A DNA stretch of 64,000 nucleotides from positions 10,984,638 through 11,048,637 of the forward strand of contig OX457053.1 of NCBI GenBank assembly GCA_949752735.1. The letters run 5' to 3'. The stretch comes from Lumbricus terrestris. Taxonomy: Eukaryota; Annelida; Clitellata; Crassiclitellata; Lumbricidae. Position 1 is the first letter of the stretch; each line of letters begins with the position of its first letter. This document shows, piece after piece, positions 34,270 through 45,068 of this stretch. The notes under the pieces are model-generated. The model did not search any database, was not told the origin of the DNA, and saw nothing but the letters and a program-made list of their open reading frames with translations. The position numbers were made by a program, and so were the translations under genes.

Positions 34270-34720
34270 ACAAGGACAGAAGAAGAAGCCGACTGCGAAA
34301 AGGGATTAAGATAGACGCTAAGCGGTTTCTCAATTAGAGGGTTGGGTTTGATTGTGACTGACGAAGAGCTGTGGATTGGCGTTGTCTCCTTGGCAATGCT
34401 CCGACCTATATCTATGTGAGCTCTGCTGCCCAGTCTCTGTTGTGCTAGCTGACAGAGCCTTTCGCTCTGTCTCTAGCGGGGAAGCTTGTTGGTCCGTGTT
34501 GAAACCTCAACCTGTCAGCATCGTGCCTTCTCAGTTGTAGATCCACCTGTCTTGAATAGATTCCCATTGGAGGCAGCCAGCTGCTACCCCGGGTCGACTC
34601 ATCAGTGCTTTATAGGCTCCTATTATGTCCTATAGTATTTTTATCACCGTGGCTAGACTGGGAGCGCCTCTGAGTGAACTTCTTTAAGGGACGCTATATA
34701 AATTCTTGAAATGAATGATG
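34270..34720 (+). repeat. Non-LTR element 3' end
   Basis: It ends GGAGCGCCTCTGAGTGAAC then GGACGCTATATAAATTC and a short ATGA-type tail, the 3' signature shared by several repeats here. The upstream part (GAAGAGCTGTGGATTGG region) has no intact frame. Confidence 0.55.
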
Positions 34721-34779
34721 TATTGGATATCAAGCAAATAATAATTATGCAACCACCGCTTGAATAAAATAATAGTTAC

Positions 34780-34958
34780 CATGTTTGCTTTGGGAGCGAA
34801 GCCAATCGCTGTCCAATGCGTAATTGATTGCTTGGCAACGATGACAAACGTGATGACGTCTTGCACTGGTTCAAGAGACCAGGATGCTTTGTAGATGCAG
34901 GATGAGTTTGAGCTGCAGAGCGAGGGATACATCCATTCTCCGAAACCAACCATATTCG
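34780..34958 (-). CDS. Exon A of DOMON 3
   Basis: 179 nt, phase 1-0; acceptor CTTGACTTACAG, donor ATG|GTAACT. It encodes ANMVGFGEWMYPSLC, CIYKASWSLEPVQD and WTAIGFAPKANM. Together with its exon B it is the most divergent module, yet it keeps the Cys pair, Trp and terminal Met. Confidence 0.86.
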
Positions 34959-35472
34959 CTGTAAGTCAAGGAATGGCCGCGAATTCAATAAAATTCTCTA
35001 CATCTATTTTCCATTTGGATAGATAATAGGCCTATAGTTTTTTTTATGAACTCTCGAGAATAAGACGGAGGTTGCTCTAAGTTTCCTGCGATACGCGCAC
35101 ATAAGCCTAAAATTATATCATGCACTTTCACACATGCATGCTTGCGTCTACGATGATAGATATACATGTACATCTACGAGGAGTATGCATACATTGATAT
35201 AATTTCATGAATAAATGCATGAATGGAAACTTACATGGATGCACAAAATGCATGAATGCAAACATACTTAATGCCCCAATACATATTTTATGCATACGCA
35301 CTCTTCAGCTATGTAGTCAGCCATGCAATAGGTTTATAACCTACTTGTAGATTTTTAGTTGTACAGTTAGCCAACATACGTTGACGCGTGAGTGCAAGAA
35401 GCAGCGTCACAAATAAAAGAGGTTTGTTTGTGAATCGAGAGAAGAATTATATGCAGTGACTCTATAGGCTAC

Positions 35473-35652
35473 CTGTAGTTGACGTTCCTGGCGATGTGCT
35501 AGATTGCGACCCCATTGTTGTAGATGTTGTTGTTGTTGTTGTTGTATCTGCCATGCCCGATACTGCTGTGCTGTTAGGTGCAGTTACTGTTGCTGTGGTT
35601 GTAGATCCGGTAAGTATGACTTGATATCCGGTAGTTGTGTCTGGCATTGCTC
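35473..35652 (-). CDS. Exon: Thr/Ser-rich linker L3
   Basis: A 180-nt phase 1-1 exon; acceptor TCATCTTGTTAG, donor G|GTAGCC. It encodes about 60 residues including GAMPDTTTGYQVILTGS and a run of seven Thr. Intron sequence on its upstream side matches that next to L1, so L1 and L3 belong to one duplication lineage. Confidence 0.78.
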
Positions 35653-35699
35653 CTAACAAGATGAAGCTATTATTATTACACGTCATTTAAATTTCAAAC

Positions 35700-35960
35700 T
35701 GACATGTTAACCAGATTGTATTATATCTGACGATTTATAAAGCTTCTCGCAGTAAAAGCTATTCAAGAGCTTTCTCTGAGTAGAGATCTTTAAGGGGCGC
35801 TATATAAATTTATGTGATTGGTATGATTCAAGGGCGCTCGCGTGCGTGCAACCTTGCGAGAAAAGGTTGGTTTTGAGGTGAGAGAAAGATTAGGAAAGAC
35901 GGTCAGATGGATGGTGGAAGTCCATTCCATGAAAATTAATAGCAGTAAATGATAAAAAGT
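35700..35960. repeat. Degenerate LINE/SINE 3' ends
   Basis: Two opposed tails meet: GATTTATAAAGCTTCTCGC (minus-type end, also at 43290-43375) and GGGGCGCTATATAAATTTATG. No coding sequence. Confidence 0.5.
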
Positions 35961-36296
35961 TGTGTTGAAGTCGACTGTAACTGTGAATAGCCCGTTCTGC
36001 CATCGCCCCTTAGAAGCGTAAGGCTGAGTCGATCCTATATGGCTATAGCTGGTATCGAATCTAAGTCCATCTGATCTCTGTGCCCACGTGCTGCCATTCA
36101 GTCATCATCAAGACTGGAATATTTTCTGGTTTATTGAGCAATGACTGCTCTACTGCTTTTCGCGGTCTTTTCATTCATACGTTGATCGCAATTACTGAAT
36201 CTTAATTGATGACACTCTACGTATGTTATGCCACATTAAAGACCTTCAATTTTTGTTATTTAATTGACATTACTATAGCATGATAGATTTAAACAC

Positions 36297-36571
36297 CTGT
36301 GCTTTTAATGCAGATCTTGTCGGTTGAGATTGATGGTGTAGTAGTATGTTTGCCAATATTTCCGTTGTCGCTGAAAAAAGGACCGCCTCCAACTGGGAAC
36401 AGGAAGTAGTAGCAATTGGTGTTGTTGAAACTGTAGTCGGTTTGCTGATCAGAGGATTGTCGATAACGAGAGAATCTGAGGGTGAGGTAACCGTCCTGGT
36501 ATGTGACGCTAGTGTTCATCAGATTCTGATTGAAATCTACCGTGGGCGTCGTGTAGCGAGTGCCAATCCAG
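36297..36571 (-). CDS. Exon C of DOMON 2
   Basis: 275 nt, phase 2-1; donor G|GTGTTT. It encodes WIGTRYTTPTVDFNQ, DGYLTLRFSRYRQSSDQQ, NCYYFLFPVGGG and NIGKHTTTPSISTDK, ending CIKSTG. The histidine is conserved in a changed context (KHTTTP). It is clearly diverged from the DOMON 4-6 copies. Confidence 0.9.
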
Positions 36572-36795
36572 CTGGAACAACAGTTTCACTTTTATGAACA
36601 ACAGTTGTCCAACGTTGAATAGGTCAGTGTAATCACTTTGAATCAACTGTAGACCTATATCTCTTGTCCGTAGAGCTTGCTTATAAAGTGAAGTATAGGC
36701 CTAAAGAAGAATTATTATTGATTCAATATGCGACGTGCTTGACGCCACTTATCATTTGCGTATTCCCACTGAATCTTTTCGAATTTCTTTCACAG

Positions 36796-36903
36796 TGTTT
36801 GAATGCATACCCTAAGACACTCCGCCACACCAGAATTTGTCTTGTGAGGTGTTTGAATGTATACCCTAAGACACTCCGACACACCAGGATTTGGTTTGGG
36901 AGT
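36796..36903. repeat. Two-copy 54-bp tandem repeat
   Basis: GTGTTTGAATGCATACCCTA and its continuation (AAGACACTCCGCCACACCAG) occur twice in a row with a few differences, in the intron between linker L3 and DOMON 2. Confidence 0.8.
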
Positions 36904-37241
36904 AATAGGCTGAATATGGTCTACTTCTACTCGTGTCAATGTTTTATTAACAAATAATATTCTCGCAGCAAAAGCCATTGAAAATAAATAGATAAATAAT
37001 ATATGAAAATATATTATTATTTGTCAAGCAACCTGCAGACATGACCTTGGACAGTATAGACAAACCCGAAGATTGAGCCTATAACGATACACAATGCTAT
37101 AGCTTGCTGCACGACGAACTAGCCTATAGACTGTCCAATCACATAGCATTGCCAAGCATTTTGCGCAGTGCGTTAATAGTTACTATGGCTACTATATATA
37201 TATTTATATGATATTATAGTTCTATAGATCTACTATAGGAT

Positions 37242-37242
37242 T

Positions 37243-37325
<83 letters not shown>
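37242..37325. repeat. (GAT)n microsatellite
   Basis: About 28 nearly perfect triplets in the DOMON 2 B-C intron. Confidence 0.96.
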
Positions 37326-37436
37326 AATGAGCTGTTGTTAATTATAAACGCTATATAATAGGCAAGAACAGCACATATTGAGTGTGAAGCAAAAGAGAAG
37401 AACAAAAAGATTGAACATGGTGTTTGAATTACTAAC

Positions 37437-37498
37437 CCATCGTAGATTGCTCCTCGGCCTTGGCTGTTGATGTATCCAAAAGCTACATCAACATTTTC
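37437..37498 (-). CDS. Exon B of DOMON 2
   Basis: 62 nt, phase 0-2; encodes ENVDVAFGYINSQGRGAIYD. Acceptor CATTGTAG, donor GG|GTTAGT. A (GAT)n microsatellite lies about 110 bp downstream in the intron. Confidence 0.85.
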
Positions 37499-37928
37499 CT
37501 ACAATGGTTCACATGGAACAACTGTTGACATGGCAATTTAGCAATAACTTATATACAGGTATATAAATTATACGCTCATATTCGCGCCCATGCACTACTA
37601 TACAGTCAGACTCGCCGGGCATTTTGTAACTCAACCACACCAATAGCTTACAAACAAACGGTTTTATTCTACTTGTAGCCTATACATTGGGAACTTGATG
37701 CTATGCCTATAGCCTATAACTATCTAAGCACATTACCCGTGCAAGGGAAGTCTATTCTAAACCTGAAATCCGAAAGAACATGAAAATTGAACTTGATTAA
37801 CCCAAACTCGGTTTGTTTTAAATCAAGTACCGTAATATTACAGTCATCTGCAGTGACTGTTACCTAGGCTAAGAGCAACCGACCCAAATACAGACTTATA
37901 TACAACCATGGTCTGAAATAATGTTCAC

Positions 37929-38107
37929 CATGGTTTGCTGAGTAGCGATACCAATTGCCGTCCATGTATTGCTTGGTTGCCTGGCAACGATGGTGAAGGT
38001 GATGACGTCTTGCACTGGGTCAAGAGTCCATGATGCTCTGTAGAGGCAAGATGAGCTTGAGCTGCAGAGCGAAGGATACATCCATTCTCCGGAACCATCG
38101 ATATTCG
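37929..38107 (-). CDS. Exon A of DOMON 2
   Basis: 179 nt, phase 1-0. It encodes the module start with CSSSSSCLYRASWTLDP and WTAIGIATQQTM; the final Met is kept although the preceding residues differ from other copies (ATQQTM versus APQRSM). Acceptor TATGTTCCGCAG, donor ATG|GTGAAC. Confidence 0.88.
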
Positions 38108-38400
38108 CTGCGGAACATAGAATGACACCGAATGCATTTGTTTATCTATGCTGAACAGTTTTTTCTTCATGGATTGGACACACACACACAGTGTCACACA
38201 CACAAGAGGAGATTAATGACGTTCCACTTGCTAAGAATAGTGATCGAGGAAAAATGGATGGGTAAAGAACCAGAGGAAGACCGCGACAGATGATGCTGGA
38301 CTGCATGATGGAGGATGGTTACCAAAAGCTAAAGGAGAAGACACAATGAAGGATGGAGTGGCAACATTTTGCAATCGAACCTGCGTAGAGGCAGAGAACC

Positions 38401-38419
38401 TGAAGAAGAAGAAGAAAAA

Positions 38420-38466
<47 letters not shown>

Positions 38467-38468
38467 AG
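38401..38468. repeat. (AAG)n microsatellite
   Basis: A polypurine AAG/GAG run in the intron upstream of DOMON 2. The preceding 38210-38400 (ATGATGCTGGACTGCATGATG, then GAGTGGCAACATTTTGCAAT) looks like a fragment of a LINE-like coding sequence, not resolved. Confidence 0.85.
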
Positions 38469-38562
38469 TCATCGAGAGTTAGACTAAGGACGCTCCATTA
38501 AGTTGCTTCATACCCGCATATAATTATCGCATGCTTCCAAACATGCATACTTGCATTAATTA

Positions 38563-38822
38563 ATTAATTAATTCATTCATTCATTCATTCATTCAGAGAA
38601 TTTATATAGCGCCCCTTCGAGGAACTACTCAGAGGCGCTCCCAGCCCAACCACGACCAAAGAAAAAAGACTTGAGAGACTTGTAGAACCCAGCCAGATGG
38701 ACCACATTGTCACCATAAGTAGAGAGCGAAGCGTAGCCGGGAGGTCATTCCAAACAGTGGGTCCCACGACCGAGAAAACACGGCGCTGCTTAAAAGCCAA
38801 GCGAGCCCACGGGACCAAAAGG
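38563..38822 (-). mobile_element. LINE 3' end, same family as 32255-32868
   Basis: Minus-strand frame RVFSVVGPTVWNDLPATLRS followed by the 3' end GGGGCGCTATATAAATTCTC and (TGAA)n(TTAA)n. Only about 75 codons remain. Confidence 0.78.
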
Positions 38823-38942
38823 ATAATAATGATTATTCATGCATGTAGGCATGCATAGACATTCTTTTCTACACATATAAATGAATACAGACAAATACAT
38901 TTAGTTATACAGTGAGCTAAAATACATGACAATACATTTAGA

Positions 38943-39160
38943 GATCCTCGGTGGCCGAGTGGGTTGGTAGCCCGCTCGCCTCGCCGGCGGTCCGGGTTCG
39001 ATTCCCGGTCGGTCAGAGATTAATTTCTCGGATCTTTACTGCGGGTGGCTCGGTCGCAATATAAACGTGGAGTAGCGGTGGTGAAGGATATCACCCTCAG
39101 GGTCGAAGCCATAACACAGTCGCTATATAAATTTGCGATTACATTTACATTTTACATTTA
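38943..39160 (+). repeat. tRNA-derived SINE, family 2
   Basis: It begins ATCCTCGGTGGCCGAGTGG with a type-II tRNA-like A box, has B box GGTTCGATTCC, then a body ending CGCTATATAAATTTGCG and (ATTTAC)n tail. The tail shares the GCTATATAAAT end of the local LINEs, suggesting it uses their machinery. Confidence 0.8.
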
Positions 39161-39237
39161 CATGACTGCATGAGGGCAAGCTTGCTTCAAGAGAAAATGA
39201 GATTTGTTTGTGATTCGATATTGCAGTGACTCCCTAC

Positions 39238-39390
39238 CTGCAATTGACGTTCCTGGCGCGGTGCTAAATCCCACCGCAATTGTTGTTGCTGTATTTACCG
39301 TATCCGATACTTGTGTGCCGTTAAGTGCTGGTGTTGTAGTTGTAGACCCAACGCCTATGAATCCTGATGTAGTTGTGCCTGTTGCTCCTC
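39238..39390 (-). CDS. Exon: Thr/Ser-rich linker L2
   Basis: A 153-nt phase 1-1 exon; acceptor TTCACCTTGTTAG, donor G|GTAGGG. It encodes about 51 residues with GGATGTTTSGFIGVGS and STAPGTSIAG. This is the shortest linker and it lacks the 30-bp repeats of linkers L4-L7. The upstream side of the exon resembles L1 and L3. Confidence 0.78.
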
Positions 39391-39689
39391 CTAACAAGGT
39401 GAACGTTGTTTAAAATTCAAATTGACCGATGCACAGAGAAAATAGTAGCAGAAGATGATAAGAAGCTTAATTGAAGTCGATTCTAACTGTGCACAGCGAT
39501 CTGCAGTCGCCATGACCAAATGATGATCGTAGCCCAGATGTCAGTAGGGGCTATTTTTCAACTCATATTATGTGGCGTAGATAAACTTCCAACTGTGAGA
39601 CATTGGAATTTTTAGACTGCTGCTCCATTAGTGTCCCCAGCAATCAGATTTAGCAACGGGTCAATAATGAATACAAGCATCATAATATT

Positions 39690-39912
39690 ATAACGGTTTT
39701 GGGGGAAAAACGGAAGAGGGGAGGACCGTCCGGCAGTCATAATGTTCTGCCATTCTCTCTGGTAGTCTTTCCTCATCTTTCTCTCGTCTAAAAACTTGTC
39801 TGTTTTCTCGGGGTTGATCGCACTGGGAGCGCTTCAGGAAGGCTCTTGCTGCGAGAAGCGCTTTATAAATGGTCAGATACAATACAATATAATACAATAC
39901 AATACAATACAA
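39690..39912 (+). repeat. LINE/SINE 3' tail with (ATACA)n
   Basis: It contains GGGAGCGCTTCAGGAAGGC and AAGCGCTTTATAAATGGTCA followed by (ATACA)n. Relative of 33225-33580 in the opposite orientation. Confidence 0.65.
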
Positions 39913-40123
39913 CGATGTGCTGATGTCGACAGGACATCAGAAATGGAATATTCTCTGGTTCATTGAGTGACTGCTCTTGTGTTTCTTGTGGTATTTTCCT
40001 GCATACGTTTTGACCATAATACTGGACCTCACAAGCAGTAAAATCGTATAGGCCTATTGTGCTATATTAAAGGCCTTCAATTTTCATTTATTTGACATAT
40101 AATTATAAAAACGATTTAAATAC

Positions 40124-40398
40124 CTGTGTTTCTAATGCAGATCTTATCGGTGGAAATCATTGGTGTATTGAAGTGTTTGGAAATACTTCCGACATCGTTG
40201 TTATAAGAACCGCCTCCCACTGGGAACAGGAAGTAGTAGCAATCGGTGTTCGTGAAACTGTAGTCGTTCTGCTGATCAGAGGATTGTCGATAACGAGAGA
40301 ATTTCAGTGTGAGGTAACCGTCCATGTTTGTGATGCTAGAGTTGAGCAGATTCTGAACGGAATCTATCGTGGGTTGTGTGTAGTGTGCGCCAATCCAA
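40124..40398 (-). CDS. Exon C of DOMON 1 (C-terminal part)
   Basis: 275 nt, phase 2 in, phase 1 out; donor G|GTATTT. It encodes WIGAHYTQPTIDSVQ, then DGYLTLKFSRYRQSSDQQ, CYYFLFPVGGG and SISKHFNTP up to CIRNTG. The KH histidine is the candidate second heme ligand. It is almost identical to the exon C copies of DOMON 4-6, unlike its own exons A and B, which hints at gene conversion between copies. Confidence 0.9.
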
Positions 40399-40496
40399 CT
40401 GAAAAGTAACAACAGCTTTAAAATGTGAGCGACAGTAGGCCTACTGCTGTCAAGCGTCGAACAGGCGAACCTATAGGGCGGTATAGTCGCGTTACA

Positions 40497-40680
40497 CAGT
40501 GGCGGCGCCAGGATTTCAGGGTATGGGGGCTGAATCCACGTCCGCCATAATTTCTGACGACCTTTTTTTGTCAGCCGGTCGAGAGATCTCATGAAAATTT
40601 TCCATTTTCATCTACCGAAAAACCGGATGGCCTTTTTTAGGGGGATCTACTTTTAGAGGCTATAGTGGGGATAGTGAGCT
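40497..40680. repeat. Degenerate CAGTGGCGGCGCC-ended repeat
   Basis: Starts CAGTGGCGGCGCCAGGATTT and contains TTTCTGACGACCTTTTTT. A related piece lies at 42480-42746 and ends TAGCGCCGCTACTG. The two do not share a target duplication, so they are separate decayed copies. Confidence 0.5.
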
Positions 40681-40784
40681 GTGGTTTATAAATTATACAT
40701 GTAACTACCAGGCAGATCAATGGAAATCAGCCAACAAACATAGCAAATGAAGAAAGATTAGAATCAATCGTTGGTTGAACTAAC

Positions 40785-40846
40785 CCATCGTAGATTGCTC
40801 CTTGGCCTTGGCTGTTGATATACCCAAATGCGACATCAACATTTTC
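40785..40846 (-). CDS. Exon B of DOMON 1 (middle strand)
   Basis: 62 nt, phase 0 in, phase 2 out; acceptor ATTGTAG, donor GG|GTTAGT. It encodes ENVDVAFGYINSQGQGAIYD, the beta-strand after the conserved Met. It is too short to stand out alone and is supported by its seven-fold recurrence and exact phase. Confidence 0.85.
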
Positions 40847-40908
40847 CTACAATAATTCACATGGAACAACTGCTGAAAAGGCAATCTATCACTAACCAAC
40901 AGATAAAT

Positions 40909-40943
<35 letters not shown>

Positions 40944-40959
40944 CGCTCTATATTCTCGT

Positions 40960-41377
40960 CGACTCCTTCTTTGTGACCAACCAAGTCATTTGCTACTCAA
41001 ACAAACTGAAACTAGTCTTTTGCCATCCACCATCATTACTGCATCCACTAATCACACATCACAACCTTCCTCAGGCTCCTCTATCCATCACACCTCGGGC
41101 TTTTCATTCGAAACTTAAGACACTCCTTTTCACGAACTCTTATCCTGTCTCATCTGATCCTCCACCCTCCAATTCCCGACCCAGACGACACCCGCCTTAA
41201 TAGCTGTTCCGCCCCTCTGATCCTATGGTAACTCGACCCGGACCACCACGGACTATACTCTCACGGACAACCCTTCTAACTCAACGCAGCGCTCGTGAAT
41301 AAGCTGGTGCCCCGCGCTTGGCTTTCGAGTGGCGCTTTAGAAATTTCGAGTTTACGATTACGATTACGATTACGACT
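40960..41377 (+). mobile_element. Truncated LINE 3' end with (TTACGA)n tail
   Basis: The plus frame reads RAFHSKLKTLLFTNSYP, like the C-terminus of CR1/L2-type LINE proteins, then non-coding sequence to TGGCGCTTTAGAAATTTCG and the tail (TTACGA)n at 41353-41377. It lies in the DOMON 1 A-B intron. Confidence 0.7.
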
Positions 41378-41553
41378 TATAGGGTCTACAACTTGGTCCT
41401 TTATATTAGAGCAACTCGCAAAGCTAATCCTTTGCTAGGAATTCTAAAGATAAGAAAATTCAAATTTAAAAGAATTAGTTTTCACACAATCAGTTTGCTG
41501 CATGTGAATAGCCGATACCTTGCAACACAACCCCGGCCTGAAGTGATATTTAC

Positions 41554-41732
41554 CATGGTTCTCTGAGGAGCGATCCCAATTGCCGTCCATGTATTGCTTG
41601 GTTGCCTGGCAACGATGGTGAAGGTGATGACGTCTTGCACTGGGTCAAGAGTCCATGACGCTGTGTAGATGCAAGAGGAGTTTTTGATGCAAGGCGACGG
41701 ATACATCCATTCTCCGGAACCATCGGTATTCG
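41554..41732 (-). CDS. Exon A of DOMON 1 (N-terminal part)
   Basis: 179 nt, phase 1 in, phase 0 out; acceptor TTTGTTCCACAG, donor ATG|GTAAAT. It encodes ANTDGSGEWMYPSPC then IKNSSCIYTASWTLDP and WTAIGIAPQRTM. The last residue is the conserved Met of the DOMON core. This is the most divergent copy around the first Cys pair (CIKNSSC instead of CSSNSSC). Confidence 0.88.
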
Positions 41733-42262
41733 CTGTGGAACAAAGAATGACACCGATTTAAGTTGTTTACAAATTCTGAGCGGTTAATAAGATAAACTCT
41801 CGAGAGTCTAGATTGCTCCATTAAGTTTCTTCATACACGCATATATATATATACACCGTGGTTCAATAAAGAGTAAGCGAACTGTTTTTCATATATCTCT
41901 AATGCTTGACGATTAATCACGCTATAATTTTCCCAATATTTAGATAAATGAAACAAGAATATGATTCCAAAATATCATGTCATAAATTTGAACGTATATA
42001 AAGATATTAATATTTCAACTTCATCTTCCGAAATTTCAGCTTTCAGCAAGCCTGTTATGGTGTTCGTTGCGGTTTCGACGCTTGATATTTTCCAATTTTG
42101 GTCTTCAATGATCCTGGAGTAAAAATTAATGGAGATTATTTTCGCAACGGTGTGCTGCCACAACATCTTCCACCTGTTATCAGAAATCTATAGCCCCAGA
42201 AGGCTATTTTCTTTTTCTACAGAGCAATGCCTTAGCCAGGGAGACCATCGAAATGCTAACAA

Positions 42263-42447
42263 GAGAGACACCATACTTCATTTCTCCCACATTATGGCCT
42301 CCCAACAGTCCAGATTTAAATTCTGTCGTCTATGACATCTTCTTTATGTAAATAACCAAACAATAACTACCCAAAATTTCTTCACAAAATGATTAAAGAC
42401 TTTTTTCATGTTTCATAATGTGGGAGAAATGAAGTATGGTGTCTCTC
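42263..42447. repeat. 34-bp perfect inverted repeat
   Basis: GAGAGACACCATACTTCATT and the next 14 bases at 42263-42296 recur inverted at 42414-42447, with a 117-bp loop. The remaining intron 41733-43047 is AT-rich with a G-run at 42618-42633. Confidence 0.85.
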
Positions 42448-43047
42448 GTTTTAGTCATCGACCAAAATCTCAAGAAAAATTAATTTCCGTTCCAGCCGTC
42501 AAAATTTCTGATGACCTTTTTTAGTCATTTTGGTCGAAATCTTGAAAAAGTGGTCCTTTTCCGTGACCGCCAAGCTGTCTGTCCAACCTCATGCGTACCT
42601 TTGCGGTTATTTTTTTTTGGGGGGGGGGGGGGGGTGGAGGGGGCTAAAGGCGGTCAATCGTCCAAAAAATGTTTTACATGAAAAAAAATGGATGGCTTTT
42701 TTAGTGGGGCTTAACCCCCTAGCCTCCCCCTAGCGCCGCTACTGCACATTAAAGGACCAACAATAGCAAGAGCCCGATGTTGGGTTAATGAATATATCAA
42801 ATATTAATATAATTAACATTAATATAATCAATATTAATATTATTATCTTAAATACTTGCTAAAATATAATACTTGTACCATAAAATGTGCATTGTGAATG
42901 TAGGCCTACATGCTATTCTCCCCTGAAAAGATCTAATCAAATCTGATTTGATATCATTCCATATGAAGAGGACACGAGGTTTGGTGTGTTTGTGAATCTA
43001 GAGTAGAGGAACTGTTTGCAATGACACTATACATGTATAGCCTATAC

Positions 43048-43221
43048 CTGCAGTTGACGTTCCCGATGAGGTGCTAGATTGCGATCCCATTGTTATAGAT
43101 GTTGGTGTTGTTGTATCTGCCATGCCCGATACTGCTGTGCTGTTAGGTGCAGTCACTGCTGTTGTGGTTGTAAATCCGGTAAGTATGACTTCAATTCTTG
43201 TAGTTGTGTCTGTCATACCTC
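43048..43221 (-). CDS. Exon: Thr/Ser-rich linker L1 (before DOMON 1)
   Basis: A 174-nt phase 1-1 exon; acceptor TTCATCTTGTAAG, donor G|GTATAG. It encodes about 58 residues such as GMTDTTTRIEVILTGF and SQSSTSSGTSTAG, rich in Thr and Ser and likely O-glycosylated. It is close kin to linker L3 (both contain TAVSGMADTTT and MGSQSSTS). The intron upstream, about 9.7 kb to the SUEL exon, contains the Gmr1-like retrotransposon. Confidence 0.75.
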
Positions 43222-43841
43222 CTTACAAGATGAAGCTATTATTATTACACGTCATTTAAATTTCAAACTGACATGTTAACCAGATTTTATTATATCTGAC
43301 GATTTATAAAGCTTCTCGCAGCAAAAGCCATTCATTCAGGAGCGCTCCCGCGCGTGCAGCCTTGCGAGAAGACTCGAAATCTGCATGGAAAGCATAGACT
43401 ATTGCCGGTGTCACGAAATAGAGTATTCCCCGTATTAATTGTATCCCCCAAATTAAAAAAGTCGAAAAAACCGCTTCCCGCGTGTATCTTGTTTTGCAAA
43501 TTAATTTTCATCTGCTTTGTTTTGAACAATGACACTAACAGGTAGCCTATGTTTATTCCTATATACTAGATTATTTGTTTTGCCCTGTTTTTAGAGCACT
43601 TAAAACATTTAAAACACTTTAAAACACTCAGAGTCACTAAATAAATTCGAGTTGCCTTTATCTCAGGCTCAGCATTGCTTAGGACACTTAAAACAGTTAG
43701 AGTCACTTTAAATTTTGAAATTTTATTATGCGCATTTTTCAAAAAAGGGGATAGAATGGTTTATCCCTCCGGATAGTATAGACCGGTTAATTCCATCCGA
43801 GGGGAAAGATTAATTCATCCCCCCGGATAGCTTTCAGGGGG

Positions 43842-44905
43842 TGTAGCCACCTATTATTAGCATATGCTCATTTTAGCAGGTATCAAACATGTACTGCATT
43901 TAAATAGCCAGTTCAAAGAGAAACCAATTCTTTTAAATGTAAAATATATTGATTACTATTAAAGAAACAATACAATTATGCAGTGTCTCCTATTTACCTA
44001 TTGGCGTTGATTGATTACTAGATTTATTATGTTTCTTAGCTTCACTTGAGTGTAGAATTCGTTCTAGTTCATCGTCCGCCAAATTCTGTAAATCGTCGTA
44101 GTTCCGATCCTTGTATTTCGACAACCAAGTGTCCTCGAATATGCAGTGGAATAATATATACCGAAGATATTTCGCAGTCCAGGCCGAACAACGAAATTCC
44201 AAGGAGTATATTTTGTATTCACAAATGCCAGTATTCTTACTCGAATGGATGTAATGTGTCACAATTCCAGCGTACACATTAACGTCCAGATCAACCGTGT
44301 GATCATCAATGTTTGAATCAACCGTGTGATTATCTCCAACGACTCTCTCCAATGTTCGTAGAATTCAAAATCCTCGAGCAAACTCTTCACCCACGAATGA
44401 CGATAGTTCTCCAAACTCCAGAATTTACCTCGATCGCAAAAACTGTTTCGAAAACTTAACGTCCGTTGGCCACCCTTCTTCTCAACGTCGAAGGTGCCAC
44501 ATACCATTCATTCTGCCGCTAATTTCACTTAAGAGTTCATTTGCCGCAATAAAATGACCCTTCGCCATTAGCTCCAACTGCAGAAATCGATCTTTCAACC
44601 GTTTCTGTCGATGACGTGTGTTTAATCAGTTAGACTGCGTTTTAATTGGCTTACGCGTCGTTACGTTGTTTTTGTTGCCATAGTCTCCAATAGCAACCAA
44701 CGCTTATCAGTCTCGCTGCACTTCTTTAGCGCTTCTGTGGTTTCGTTTGCTGATCATATTACTAAATATTAATTCTTCTAACAACGCCAATTAACTAACT
44801 AATTAAATCAACGCCACTACATTGTCTGACTTAACTTCTACCTATAATTAACACTTAATACTAGACAAGTTAGATTGATAGATAATAGCGATTTAATACG
44901 CTACA
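43842..44905 (-). repeat. 3' LTR of Gmr1-like element
   Basis: 1064 bp, TG...CA ends. It differs from the other LTR at about four places seen by eye (for example GAATGGATG versus GAATGAATG). Confidence 0.95.
43990..44507 (-). other. LTR-internal open frames, 3' copy
   Basis: The same two overlapping frames as in the 5' LTR (44507-44259, 82 codons; 44352-43990, 120 codons). See the entry at 50451-50968. Confidence 0.5.
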
Positions 44906-44909
44906 AATA

Positions 44910-44919
44910 CCCCTCCTTC
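44910..44919 (-). promoter_or_regulatory. Polypurine tract of Gmr1-like element
   Basis: Minus-strand GAAGGAGGGG, a few bases before the 3' LTR; the plus-strand DNA priming site. Confidence 0.8.
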
Positions 44920-45068
44920 AAAAGTCTGTAATCAGGCTTTACAATCTCACCTAATTATCTATCAACTAAATTTCTATCAACTTCTTATTCTATCTTACAT
45001 AACAATACAACATTACTGAACTATTTCTTACCTACATTATTATAATACATTACTGATATATTTAAGTA

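Noticed and set aside
38943..39015. Genuine tRNA gene (also at 52628, 62880 and 62950)
   Set aside because: A and B boxes are present but the cloverleaf is incomplete, and copies or tails mark them as SINE heads.
40497..42746. A single hAT-like element from CAGTGGCGGCGCC to GCGCCGCTACTG
   Set aside because: It would contain two DOMON exons and the flanks have no matching 8-bp duplication; more likely two decayed copies.
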